A stretch of 64,000 bases of DNA from Nostoc sp. NIES-4103 (GTDB lineage Bacteria > Cyanobacteriota > Cyanobacteriia > Cyanobacteriales > Nostocaceae): assembly GCF_002368335.1 (NCBI RefSeq), contig NZ_AP018289.1, positions 48,051 through 112,050 of the forward strand, in the 5' to 3' direction. This document shows positions 52,930-61,347 of this stretch, piece by piece. Both the position numbers and the translations under genes were made by a program. How positions within the stretch are numbered: the stretch's first letter is position 1; every line of letters starts with the position of its first letter. The notes below the pieces were generated by a model. It was not told where the DNA came from and made no database searches. It was given only the letters and a program-made list of their open reading frames with translations.

Positions 52930-53190
52930 GGTAGGGTGTATGAAAAGGTGATTTCTAATGTCCAAGAAGCTAAAGCCAGAGATTCCCGATTAATTGGCGT
53001 GACACCCGTCAACGATGGCGAAGCGGCAGAAATCTTTAACGATTTGCTTCCCGTTTCCCATGTGGAAGAATTACTCTCCCCCATTCTCGCGGTAGTAGCT
53101 TTGCAATTGTTGGCTGATCACATCGCCGCCCGTCGCGGTTTGGATGCTGACCAGCCAAGAAATTTAGCAAAATCAGTAACTGTGGAATAA
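52930..53190 (+). pseudogene. Second copy of the glmS 3' end (85 codons)
   Basis: From 52936 the sequence follows glmS 51796-52050 over 255 bases without gaps. I count about 25 differences, almost all synonymous; the protein (MYEKVISNVQEAKARDSRL onward) differs in four residues (A/V, P/A, Y/D, V/A) from VYEKVISNAQ onward. It cannot encode a working GlmS and has only a GTG start. The pattern suggests a homologous glmS tail that evolved under selection in another genome and was brought in by insertion or recombination. Confidence 0.9.
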
Positions 53191-53321
53191 GTTCTAATCT
53201 GTAAGAGTTTAGCATTGCTAAACCCCTACGTTTTAGTAAGTGCAAATGTGGACTAAAAAAGTTGTAAAATTTCTCCTGTATAATTAATTAAAATTATATG
53301 CAGCATAGCTGTATTGGCATT

Positions 53322-54947
53322 TCAATTTCCATATCCTATTTCAGTATAAAACTGGTTATCATATTGTCTTATCTGCACTACCTCTGGCTTGATGATACTA
53401 CTACCAAAAAAGAGCATATTTTGAGGTGAATTGATCTGAAGAAGCATAGAAGATAAGTCTTGATTAGCAACAAATCCAGCTAACATAGCATTTCTATCTT
53501 CTTCATTTAGAAATCCAGTAATACAAGTATCAAACTCGGATAGCAACTCTTTATCAATTTTTGATGGATATCTTTCTACTGCAAGTAAAGTAATATAAGA
53601 TTGAGATGATTTACGCAATAGAGGATTAAAAATATTATGTTTAACTACATGAGAATTTAGCAAGTGGTGAGCATCTTCAATTGTTATCACAAGTGGACGG
53701 GGAATATCAAGTGGATTTTTTGTGTTTAATGATTTCTCTATTTGACGAGTATAGAATTCATTAATCCGCCTACAAACCATATTCACAATTAATTGATAAC
53801 ACAGTATATTTGGCTTATACCCAAATTCCACTACTACATGATTACCTGATACCAAAGATTGCAATATTTGACTAATATAATTGTGTGGTACAACAGCGCG
53901 AGCATTTTCCATTCCGTCCAAACGCATCAGTTTGTGTTGTAATGTTATAAGTAAATTTTTATCACCTCGCTTCTGTTCACAAAAAGTTTGTATTTCATCA
54001 TTTGTCATCATCAACAGTTTGTTAATCCAGGAATAGCCAAACTGTGTTGACAATATTTGGGCGTTATCTAACATATCTTCAGATATTCCCAAAAATGGAC
54101 TAATTAATTGTATATCTTCTACTTCAATTTGGTCGTAGCTTAGATATAACTCTTTTGCATCATGAACACCTCGACGCTTTTTAGATGGAGAATCTAGAGT
54201 ATATATATCTACTTTATCAGCAAAAATTTGTCGGAAACCCTTTAGTATAGTAAACGGCTGCACTCGACTTATATTGTCCCATCCATACTCCGAATGTAAA
54301 TCGAAAATTAAATTGACTGCTGATTGTTTTTGCAAAATACCTGATAATAGTAATCTAGTCAGACATGATTTTCCTGAACTTGGATTACCAAAAATGCCAA
54401 TATTTTTTTGAAAAAGTCGAGCTAAATCTAAATAATAATTTATATTGTGATTAATATTTTTACCTATGAAAAAATGTTGTTGATAAAAATCATGCCTATT
54501 ATTTAATATAATATTTAAATTATTATCAATACTTGATGGTGAATAACTAATATTATTATCTAGTTTTCTGGATTTATCAGGTCTTTTGTATTCCCATTCT
54601 TTATCAAACTCTCTTAGATTTTTTTGCTGGTCTTTACTCCAAAGCTTTAAACCAAAGTGCCAATCATCTTTTCCCCTTAAAGAAACACCTCTTCTTTCTT
54701 CATACAGATTCAAGTCCTTAAGGCGATTAATAATTTCGTAGAAGTGATCCTGTTTTTCTAATTTGGCTAGTTTTTCTAAAAATCTCCTTTTTGCTTGAAC
54801 AATTAACTTAGGTCTATCACTATATTCATCTTCCCACCTGTATCCCACTTGGAGATCACTACGGTAATCCAAGACATAAGATAGTAATTCTTCTAAAAAG
54901 CGACTGACTCGCTGTTTAACAGCAGAACTCCAACTAGGTTTCGGCAT
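53322..54947 (-). CDS. HerA-like ATPase with cyanobacterial N-terminal adaptor domain
   Basis: The protein has 541 residues. Residues 1-125 (FLEELLSYVLDYRSDLQVGYRWEDE, DDWHFGLKLWSKDQ, NLREFDKEWEYKRPDKSRK) are an adaptor domain I associate with cyanobacterial STAND and similar large ATPases. After a variable linker comes a HerA/FtsK-type ATPase: Walker A GIFGNPSSGKSCL (GNPSSGKS at 187-194) and a Walker B region PLVITIEDAHHLL. Such hexameric DNA translocases work in DNA end processing or defence. Divergent from the small HTH gene across an operator-rich region; its 3' end faces the glmS-tail copy. Confidence 0.75.
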   Translation of the reverse strand: MPKPSWSSAVKQRVSRFLEELLSYVLDYRSDLQVGYRWEDEYSDRPKLIVQAKRRFLEKLAKLEKQDHFYEIINRLKDLNLYEERRGVSLRGKDDWHFGLKLWSKDQQKNLREFDKEWEYKRPDKSRKLDNNISYSPSSIDNNLNIILNNRHDFYQQHFFIGKNINHNINYYLDLARLFQKNIGIFGNPSSGKSCLTRLLLSGILQKQSAVNLIFDLHSEYGWDNISRVQPFTILKGFRQIFADKVDIYTLDSPSKKRRGVHDAKELYLSYDQIEVEDIQLISPFLGISEDMLDNAQILSTQFGYSWINKLLMMTNDEIQTFCEQKRGDKNLLITLQHKLMRLDGMENARAVVPHNYISQILQSLVSGNHVVVEFGYKPNILCYQLIVNMVCRRINEFYTRQIEKSLNTKNPLDIPRPLVITIEDAHHLLNSHVVKHNIFNPLLRKSSQSYITLLAVERYPSKIDKELLSEFDTCITGFLNEEDRNAMLAGFVANQDLSSMLLQINSPQNMLFFGSSIIKPEVVQIRQYDNQFYTEIGYGN

Positions 54948-54977
54948 AGGCTGAGTATAATAATTTTTTCAAAAAAG

Positions 54978-55080
54978 TTTGGGAATTCCCAAAAATAAAC
55001 AAGTTCCCAAACTCTGTAAACCTTATTATACAAGACTTACAACCTTAGTTAACTGATTCTTGCCTTGGGAAATTCCCAAA
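54978..55080. promoter_or_regulatory. Divergent promoter region with TTGGGAA/TTCCCAA palindromes
   Basis: A perfect 16-bp palindrome TTTGGGAATTCCCAAA lies at 54978-54993, 30 bp upstream of the HerA start. A second, TTGGGAA-A-TTCCCAA, lies at 55066-55080, 37 bp upstream of the HTH gene. A third half-site GTTCCCAAAC lies at 55003-55012. The layout is close to mirror-symmetric for two divergent promoters and looks like operators for one dimeric regulator. Confidence 0.7.
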
Positions 55081-55117
55081 CTATAACCTCTAACTATCGT
55101 TACAGAAGTTACATGCA

Positions 55118-55381
55118 ATGACAGTGCAAACTCAATTCTTAACTCCCACAGAGATTGGCAGAGAATTAGAAAAACTCACAGGTAAGAAAGTCAGCGCTAT
55201 CAAGGTCAACCAATTACTTCAAGAAATCCAATTGCAGCATAAAATTGGTAATGTATGGGAACCTACAATATTGGGTAAAGAATTAAGTGTAATATTGCCC
55301 TACACGGGTAAAAATAATCATTGTGGATTTCAAGTTAAATGGAGTACAGATATAATTGACTTGCTGAAAAATAAAATATAA
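55118..55381 (+). CDS. Small HTH protein resembling phage antirepressor KilA-C domain
   Basis: The 87-residue protein has LTPTEIGRELEKLTGKKVSAIKVNQLLQEIQL (helix-turn-helix), then WEPTILGKELSVIL and a C-terminal QVKWSTDIIDLLKNKI, a pattern like the C-terminal domain of phage antirepressors (KilAC). It could be the regulator that binds the palindromes between it and the HerA gene. Start ATG 55118 has a weak ribosome site. A HIP1 hairpin follows its stop. Phage or plasmid origin is an inference. Confidence 0.7.
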   Translation: MTVQTQFLTPTEIGRELEKLTGKKVSAIKVNQLLQEIQLQHKIGNVWEPTILGKELSVILPYTGKNNHCGFQVKWSTDIIDLLKNKI

Positions 55382-55387
55382 ACAGAT

Positions 55388-55425
55388 GAATGCGATCGCC
55401 TTTTGGCAAAAGTGCGATCGCATTC
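55388..55425. terminator. Hairpin built on HIP1 sites after the HTH gene
   Basis: Perfect 12-bp arms GAATGCGATCGC and GCGATCGCATTC flank CTTTTGGCAAAAG, itself palindromic. It begins six bases after the HTH stop, so it is placed as a terminator. Confidence 0.6.
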
Positions 55426-55529
55426 TACCAACTGGATATCCATGAACGATGATTAGATTTAAGTACCTGTACAAAATTAATTTCTTGTTTTTAAATAGTG
55501 ACTATTGGTAAGCATTCTATCTGTGTCTT

Positions 55530-58091
55530 TTAAATTAGTAACCTATGGGGTTCTGGTGGTAAAGGTGGTTCTGGTGGTACTGGGGGTTGTGCAAGTTCTG
55601 GATTAAAGGGAATAGTATTAATAGCAATTCCCGCAGCAGTTAAGCCAGGTTTTAGCCTAGATAAATTACCACCAGATGCATCGGTTGCAGTTAAAATTAG
55701 TTGGTCTCGCGCACGAGTTAAAGCTACGTACAATACCCGCAAAGCTTCTGCTTCTTCCCTGGTTTTCCGCAAATGTTCTAAACATAGATATAGCACTGGC
55801 TTTTGTATTTCACCTTGTTCATCTTCTAGCTTCAAAGCAACACCATATGCAGGGTCAAAGTAAACTGTTTCGCTGGTATGGGGTTGAGAACGAGTTAAGT
55901 CTGGAATAACTACAACTGACCACTCCAAGCCTTTAGCAGCATGGATGGTCATTAAAGCCACTGCATCATTAGCTGATAAAGGTAAACGAGGGATTTCTAT
56001 TTCTGCTGCTGCTAACTGCTTGAGGCGACGTACTGCGGTAAAAACATCATTGCTACCATGTTCTAACTGGCGTACTAACTCTACAAAACCCCGCCAGTCA
56101 GCTTCTCGCCTTGCTGCACCTGGTAAGTTAGTAATCACAGCAGTGTAACCAGTGAGATGATTTGCTAGTTGTAAAAGGCGAGTTGGGGGTTCTAAATTGC
56201 GATCGCCCAACAATGTACTCAATACTTGCACAGATCGCTGCAATTCAGGAATATCAGATAATTTTAGCTTTTCCCACCAGTTAGTTTTCCCTTTTTCGTC
56301 TTGTTCTGTGGTATAGTCTTCTTGACTTTGGACAAAAGTAAACAAAACTCTATCACTAACTGCAAAAAACGGACTACGCAGCACTGCAACTAAAGCTAAA
56401 TCATCACTGGGATCTGCCAAAAAACGCAACAACGCCCAAGCATCTTTGGCTTCCCTTGTAGCTAGTAAATTACCACCACCAGCCAAAGCAACGGGAATCC
56501 CCACACTTGACAAAGCTTCACCGTAAATTTCTAATGGTTCCCAAGTGCGGGACAAAATTGCAATATCTCTAGGCTGTATCGGACGCAGAGATTGAGTTTT
56601 TTTGTCGTAAACTGGGGTTTGTTCATCTAACATTTGTTTGAGTAATTTTGCTAGATGATCAGCTTCTACTCTTAAACGCTGGGGTTTATTGATATCTGAT
56701 TCTGCTTGTACTGTATAAACTTGTATTGATGGGTGAAAATTAGGAGATTCACTACGATGAGCATCTAAATTTTGGTGTAAATTATTTAGTAATGGTGCAA
56801 ATATATTATTGATATGATTCACCAAGAGTTGGTGAGTACGGAAACTAATAGTTAAAATCTCTTCCTTGCCGCCACAACTTGTAATGCGATCGCGCCAACT
56901 TTGAAATACTTCCACATCAGCACGGCGGAACCCATAAATTGATTGTTTAGCATCGCCAACTATAGTCATTAAAGCATTTTGTGTGAGTATTTCTAATATC
57001 TCCGACTGCACAGGATTAGTATCTTGAAATTCATCGACTAAAAAAGCTTGCCAACGTTGAGCATAATAAATCTTGACTTCTTCATCTTGTAAAGCTTGCA
57101 GTGCGCCTACTTCCAAGTCTGCAAAGTCCAGAATCCGAGAATGGCGTTTTACTTGATGAATATAATTTTGTACTGACTCAAACGCTGCTTGCAGTGCTGT
57201 CAGCATATTCTTTAACTGCTCATCAACTGCACCAAACTCTAAAGTTACTAAACCATCCTTCAGAACTTTTTCAATTAAATCTCGTAATTCTTTGATAGTT
57301 TGTTTAACAATTTCTAAACCTCCATCCAACCAATTCTTTTTACTGCCCACATTAATTTTCAGTCCAGTAATTACCGATAGCGATTCTGTAATATTTTCTC
57401 CCAATTCTACAGCATTCATGGCTTGTAAAGCTGGTTGACGTGTTTCTAATTCCAAGCGATCGCTATTTTTACCCACATAACTTTGTAGAGTCATGCGTGC
57501 TTGTTGCCAAGTTGGATGCTGCAACAACTCACTCACAGCTTTTGCTTGCAATTCCTGTGCTAATTGCTGCCATTTTTCAGTACCTTGTGCTAAAGCTTGT
57601 TTTGCTGCGATGGGGTCTTTGAGTAATGTCTGCAAAGCTTGGGACATCAAAGAATAAGGAACTTGTGCGTAAAGTTCCACAGGTAAACAATCCAAAGCTT
57701 CATCTAACCATTGATTAACCCTAAGCGTTCCCTCCAGTTCATCTAAAACTGCAAAGTCCGGTGATACATCCGCCGCTTGGGGATGTTCCCGACAAATTCG
57801 CATTGCTAAAGCGTGGATAGTGCTAATTTGAGCCGCCTCCAGTTCTGCTAATATATCAGGACGTTCTGGTAACTCCTGACTCACCAAAAGCCGAATGCGC
57901 GATCGCAACTCCGCTGCTGCTTTATCTGTAAACGTGACTGCAACTATCTCTAGAGGTGAAAATTCATGTGATCGCAGCTGATACAAATAACGTTCAGCAA
58001 GCATATGGGTTTTACCAGTTCCCGCACCTGCTATGACTGCAACACTACCATTGGCATAGGCTGCTTTTTGCTGTTGTTCAGTCAAACTCAT
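55530..58091 (-). CDS. UvrD/AddA-like ATP-dependent helicase without nuclease domain
   Basis: The protein has 853 residues. Superfamily 1 motifs: Q motif LTEQQQKAAYA, Walker A AGAGTGKTHM (21-30), VTFTDKAAAELRSRI, FLVDEFQDTNPVQ (Walker B), VGDAKQSIYGFRRAD, MTIHAAKGLEW, and LRVLYVALTRARDQLIL. The end is a Pro-rich tail (QPPVPPEPPLPPEPHR), so the C-terminal PD-(D/E)XK nuclease domain of AddA (normally near 1200 residues) is absent. It may pair with the AddB-like nuclease at 61348-63969, with nuclease only in that partner. Confidence 0.9.
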   Translation of the reverse strand: MSLTEQQQKAAYANGSVAVIAGAGTGKTHMLAERYLYQLRSHEFSPLEIVAVTFTDKAAAELRSRIRLLVSQELPERPDILAELEAAQISTIHALAMRICREHPQAADVSPDFAVLDELEGTLRVNQWLDEALDCLPVELYAQVPYSLMSQALQTLLKDPIAAKQALAQGTEKWQQLAQELQAKAVSELLQHPTWQQARMTLQSYVGKNSDRLELETRQPALQAMNAVELGENITESLSVITGLKINVGSKKNWLDGGLEIVKQTIKELRDLIEKVLKDGLVTLEFGAVDEQLKNMLTALQAAFESVQNYIHQVKRHSRILDFADLEVGALQALQDEEVKIYYAQRWQAFLVDEFQDTNPVQSEILEILTQNALMTIVGDAKQSIYGFRRADVEVFQSWRDRITSCGGKEEILTISFRTHQLLVNHINNIFAPLLNNLHQNLDAHRSESPNFHPSIQVYTVQAESDINKPQRLRVEADHLAKLLKQMLDEQTPVYDKKTQSLRPIQPRDIAILSRTWEPLEIYGEALSSVGIPVALAGGGNLLATREAKDAWALLRFLADPSDDLALVAVLRSPFFAVSDRVLFTFVQSQEDYTTEQDEKGKTNWWEKLKLSDIPELQRSVQVLSTLLGDRNLEPPTRLLQLANHLTGYTAVITNLPGAARREADWRGFVELVRQLEHGSNDVFTAVRRLKQLAAAEIEIPRLPLSANDAVALMTIHAAKGLEWSVVVIPDLTRSQPHTSETVYFDPAYGVALKLEDEQGEIQKPVLYLCLEHLRKTREEAEALRVLYVALTRARDQLILTATDASGGNLSRLKPGLTAAGIAINTIPFNPELAQPPVPPEPPLPPEPHRLLI

Positions 58092-58212
58092 AAATTATAC
58101 CATTTTGGATTTTAGATTTTGGAAGAATTACTATACTGCTCAGTAATTTTATCAATATCATTCATCTAGACATATTGTATAATATTTGACTTAATCTACT
58201 TGCATTGACGTT

Positions 58213-58815
58213 ATGCTTAAAAAGATAGGCGCAGCAATTATTTTTAGCATAGTATTTGCTTTTAATCCTTTTAATTCTATAGTTATAGGTGAAAATAGCA
58301 ATTCCAACTACCGTAGTCATCTTTTTGATAAGTCCAGTAAAAAATTAATTGATTCCTCTAAAATCTCCATAGGTGGGATTAAACTGGGCATGAAAGAAAA
58401 AGATATTATCAAAAAATTGGGTAAGCCGAAAAGTCGAACTATCAAGTATAGGGACTTTTGTGATTTTGATTTGTATACTACTATTTGGAAATTTGACGGA
58501 TTAGAAATTGAGGGGCTTTCAACTACTAATAATCCAAGTAAAAGTGAAGTACATCAAATTACTATTTATAGTTCCTATTATCCCACTGAGAAAGGAGTAA
58601 AGGTAGGCGATAACATAATTAAGGCTCTCAAAGCATACTCAACACTTTTATCAACATATGAGTATACCTCAACATTATCAACAAGTGAGCTTTTATCAAA
58701 AATTGATACTGAAAATCCTTTAGTATATGCCAATGATGCTTATGGTGGTTTATTCTTTTCTGTCAACAAACAGAGGAATATTAGAGAAATAAGATTAGTG
58801 GCAGGTGCTTGTTGA
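58213..58815 (+). CDS. Secreted protein of unknown function
   Basis: The 200-residue protein has an N-terminal hydrophobic stretch (GAAIIFSIVFAFNPFNSIVI) that is a probable signal peptide or anchor. Then it has ISIGGIKLGMKEKDIIKKLGKPKS, a motif seen in SmpA/BLIP-type small outer-layer proteins, followed by a beta-rich part with ATG start 58213. The function is unknown. It is divergent from the AddA-like gene, with a 121-bp spacer. Confidence 0.7.
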   Translation: MLKKIGAAIIFSIVFAFNPFNSIVIGENSNSNYRSHLFDKSSKKLIDSSKISIGGIKLGMKEKDIIKKLGKPKSRTIKYRDFCDFDLYTTIWKFDGLEIEGLSTTNNPSKSEVHQITIYSSYYPTEKGVKVGDNIIKALKAYSTLLSTYEYTSTLSTSELLSKIDTENPLVYANDAYGGLFFSVNKQRNIREIRLVAGAC

Positions 58816-58844
58816 AAAGATATTTGGTTAAGTAGAAAGCAAGA

Positions 58845-58900
58845 GGTAATTCGTAATTCGTAATTCGTAATTCGTAATTCGTAATTCGTAATTCGTAATT
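58845..58900. repeat. GTAATTC heptamer tandem repeat
   Basis: About seven GTAATTC units follow the end of the secreted-protein gene, again of the GAATTAC family. Confidence 0.9.
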
Positions 58901-59055
58901 AAGAAAGTCTTATATGGTATGGCTTTTGGGGTTTGAATGTGTTGCCTTCTTTTGGCAAATTGGTATAAACTGCAATTTGGGAGGGATTTAAAGCCTCTCC
59001 CAAAATTTTTTTGCTGTTTTACCCAATACCCAGTCCCTAATCCCCAGTACCCAAT

Positions 59056-60039
59056 TTACACTCCCCATCCTGGGTTTTGGCATACAATATTGCGTGTAGA
59101 AACTTCTTCAAACTTGCCTAACTTGCGATTAGAACGCCATGCTTTTTGTATTTGTTTCCAATATTCAGTCTCTTCAGATTTAGCGATCGCTATCAACTCA
59201 GGGTCAGGTACTCCATTTAGCATACATAAGCCACCAAATCCAAGCTCCTCTAATTTTCCTAGTTGAGGTAAATTAAGTACATCAATTACTTGAGCGGTTA
59301 CTTTTCCCTGGCTATCTGGTGCTGAAAGGGTTTGAAACCATAACATTTCCTGATTGCCCTTTTTAATCCGGCTGACTGCATAGGTAAAATTATCTTGAAA
59401 TTCTCCTACTATCGAGCCTCCTAAGTATTGAAGACCTTTAGGCAAATTTATATTGTAGTAGCGTAAACCAATATAACTTGAATTGTTTTCTGCTGAATCT
59501 GCTAGATTAAATCTAGAGCCAAAAGTTTCTCCCAACACAATTTTTTGAGGCCTATAATTCAATTTTTGGGAAGAAAGCTGGTATTTTTTACCGTCAAAGT
59601 TGAATACTCTCCAAGCTATTTCTCTTGGTTCATAAGTGAACACAGGAGCAGCAATATTAATCCAACCTTGACTTCGATTTGGAAGTATGGCTACTTCCAG
59701 TTCACCGCGTGAGGTAAATACCTCTGAAATGAAGCGATAATTACTACCATTTCTTTGAAAAATATAAACAGGACAATGACGATTATTACATACTAAGCCT
59801 TGTTGAATGCCGATGAGGGTTTCTTTAATGCCGTCATTATTCAAATCTATCTCAGCAAGCTTATATGTAATTTCATTCCAATTTACATTCTGAAAATTTT
59901 TATTAATATTAGCTTTGATGGCGTTGATCAAAATTGGATTTGGTCGATTAGTTTTAGTTATTTGGGCTTGACTCGGTAAAAAGCTGACACCCCAAACTAT
60001 TAAATTAACTGCGATACCAAGTAGTATTTTTTCCTTCAT
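59056..60039 (-). CDS. Secreted protein with EF-hand-like calcium motif
   Basis: The 327-residue protein has a signal peptide (LLGIAVNLIVWGVSFLPSQAQ, probable cut after AQA) and an EF-hand-like loop DLNNDGIKETLI, often found in secreted repeat proteins. It has Cys in VCNNRHCPVYIF, GLCML and IVCQNPG. The C-terminal part has LIAIAKSEETEYWKQIQKAW. No known family is recognised. It stands alone; both neighbours run away from it or are far off. Confidence 0.7.
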   Translation of the reverse strand: MKEKILLGIAVNLIVWGVSFLPSQAQITKTNRPNPILINAIKANINKNFQNVNWNEITYKLAEIDLNNDGIKETLIGIQQGLVCNNRHCPVYIFQRNGSNYRFISEVFTSRGELEVAILPNRSQGWINIAAPVFTYEPREIAWRVFNFDGKKYQLSSQKLNYRPQKIVLGETFGSRFNLADSAENNSSYIGLRYYNINLPKGLQYLGGSIVGEFQDNFTYAVSRIKKGNQEMLWFQTLSAPDSQGKVTAQVIDVLNLPQLGKLEELGFGGLCMLNGVPDPELIAIAKSEETEYWKQIQKAWRSNRKLGKFEEVSTRNIVCQNPGWGV

Positions 60040-60403
60040 CGACTTCTCACTTTAAAATTCTAAATCCCACAGTAGACAATAACCAGACAAGCTGTCTCTC
60101 AATTCATATATTCAGATCTTGCACCTGACCCTGAGTACGCCTTGAACTTAAGTTCAAGGCTTATAGCTAAAGTCCGCTAAAACGGACTGAGATTGATGTT
60201 GAGTCAGCTAATCACAAACTTCAGCTTTGAGCTTGTGAAATTTATTTCTTGGCAGTAAATTGGGCAGATGCATGATTTGAGCCTCTAACTAGCGCGGCGA
60301 CGCGCCAGCAAAATATAAAAGAAACACTTTCTTCCCCTACTCCCCACTCCCCACTCCCTACTCCCTGTGTTTCTTGAAAGTCTACTCAGAGTGATTGGGA
60401 ACA
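60040..60403. repeat. Intergenic region with palindrome and covarying hairpin
   Basis: This 364-bp spacer contains a 22-bp perfect palindrome (60139-60160, arms GCCTTGAACTT/AAGTTCAAGGC), then AGGCTTATAGCTAAAGTC (60157-60174) and the hairpin AGTCCG-CTAAAA-CGGACT (60171-60188). Further on there are CTAGCGCGGCGACGCGCCAG (near 60290) and CTCCCCACTCCC units. No gene is seen. Confidence 0.65.
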
Positions 60404-60949
60404 TTAAACTGATGCACCATCTTTAAATTTAGTCTCATTTTCAATGAATTCAAAAAATTGCGAAATCTGTTTAGTTGATCGAATGTGATAAACACTTTTG
60501 ATACTTTGAGCCTGCTTGATATACTCACGATATTTTGGGGTCAAATATTTGTGACATAACCAAAGCACGCGGTAGCTAGTCAGTGAACTCTTCAATATTG
60601 GACTGTTTTGCGGCCAGCCTTCTGGCGGTTTAAAATAACCTGTGATCAATCTTTTAGTTACCCACCAGAAATGCACATATAGCGGTAGATCGACAAAAAC
60701 TAGACTATCCGCCTCGTCAAGTCGTAGCCAGAGGGTTTCCATACAACCAAACCCATCAATAATCCATCGGTCAGTAAATAAAATTTGCTGATGGATGTGC
60801 TTATACTCTTCATGCGGTATCTCAGCGCCCCCTGGTTGATATTGAATCTTATCCAAGATGTGAAGTGGCAAACCAGTTATTTGGGATAATCTTTTGCTTA
60901 GAGTTGATTTACCACCTCCAGTATTGCCAAACACGGCTACTTTTCTCAT
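60404..60949 (-). CDS. P-loop kinase-like protein (FlaR/topology modulation type)
   Basis: From ATG 60949, with AAGGAG seven bases upstream, the protein has 181 residues; a longer frame to 61012 is less likely. Walker A is AVFGNTGGGKSTLSKRLS (about 5-22). The family features are LPLHILDKIQYQPGG, RWIIDGFGCMETLWLRLDEADSLVFVDLPL and a basic helical end. It resembles the adenylate-kinase-like FlaR/topology modulation protein family; its substrate is unknown. It lies between the two covarying hairpin repeats (60157 and 61013). Confidence 0.8.
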   Translation of the reverse strand: MRKVAVFGNTGGGKSTLSKRLSQITGLPLHILDKIQYQPGGAEIPHEEYKHIHQQILFTDRWIIDGFGCMETLWLRLDEADSLVFVDLPLYVHFWWVTKRLITGYFKPPEGWPQNSPILKSSLTSYRVLWLCHKYLTPKYREYIKQAQSIKSVYHIRSTKQISQFFEFIENETKFKDGASV

Positions 60950-61012
60950 CGCCACTCTCCTTCTATTCATATTTTGCACCAGCTTTCCGTCTCGCCAACA
61001 AATAAATTTCAC

Positions 61013-61044
61013 AGGCTTTTAGCTAAAGTCAGATTTATCTGACT
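61013..61044 (+). repeat. AGGCTTTTAGCTAAAGTC repeat with hairpin, copy 2
   Basis: The leader AGGCTTTTAGCTAAAGTC matches 60157-60174 with one change, and is followed by AGTCAGA-TTTA-TCTGACT. The stem bases differ from copy 1, but pairing is kept. Confidence 0.65.
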
Positions 61045-61347
61045 ATGAAAATATTTCAGTGTTTTCAAATGGAATTATGCTGTTATATCAAGTTTGCTTA
61101 ATTACTTATAAAAAGCGAAGAACCCCACCCCGCCTTTGACTTGCGTCAAAATTTCCTCTCCCCGTTCACGGGGAGGGGTTAGGGGTGGGGTGCAATGACA
61201 GTGGGAATCATAACTATTTATCCGAACTTGATATTATACTAAGAATTTATTCTCAGGTGAGATATGCGGTTATAAAAGATTGCTCGGATTTGGTCTGGCT
61301 GGTCAATAGAGCAGATAGTGGGCAGTTTACAACAACAATATGAGTTA
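61013..61347. other. Intergenic region before the nuclease gene's 3' end
   Basis: The first 30 bases hold the hairpin repeat described above. At 61130-61190 a nested palindrome has CCCCACCCC, CCTCTCCCC and CGGGGAGGGG, GGGGTGGGG arms around a loop GTTCA. No gene is seen, and no other motif is recognisable. Confidence 0.6.

Noticed and set aside
50179..53190. Complete Tn7-like transposon downstream of glmS
   Set aside because: No TnsA, TnsB, TnsC or TniQ-type gene is present between the glmS copies or to their right; only Uma2 lies between them.
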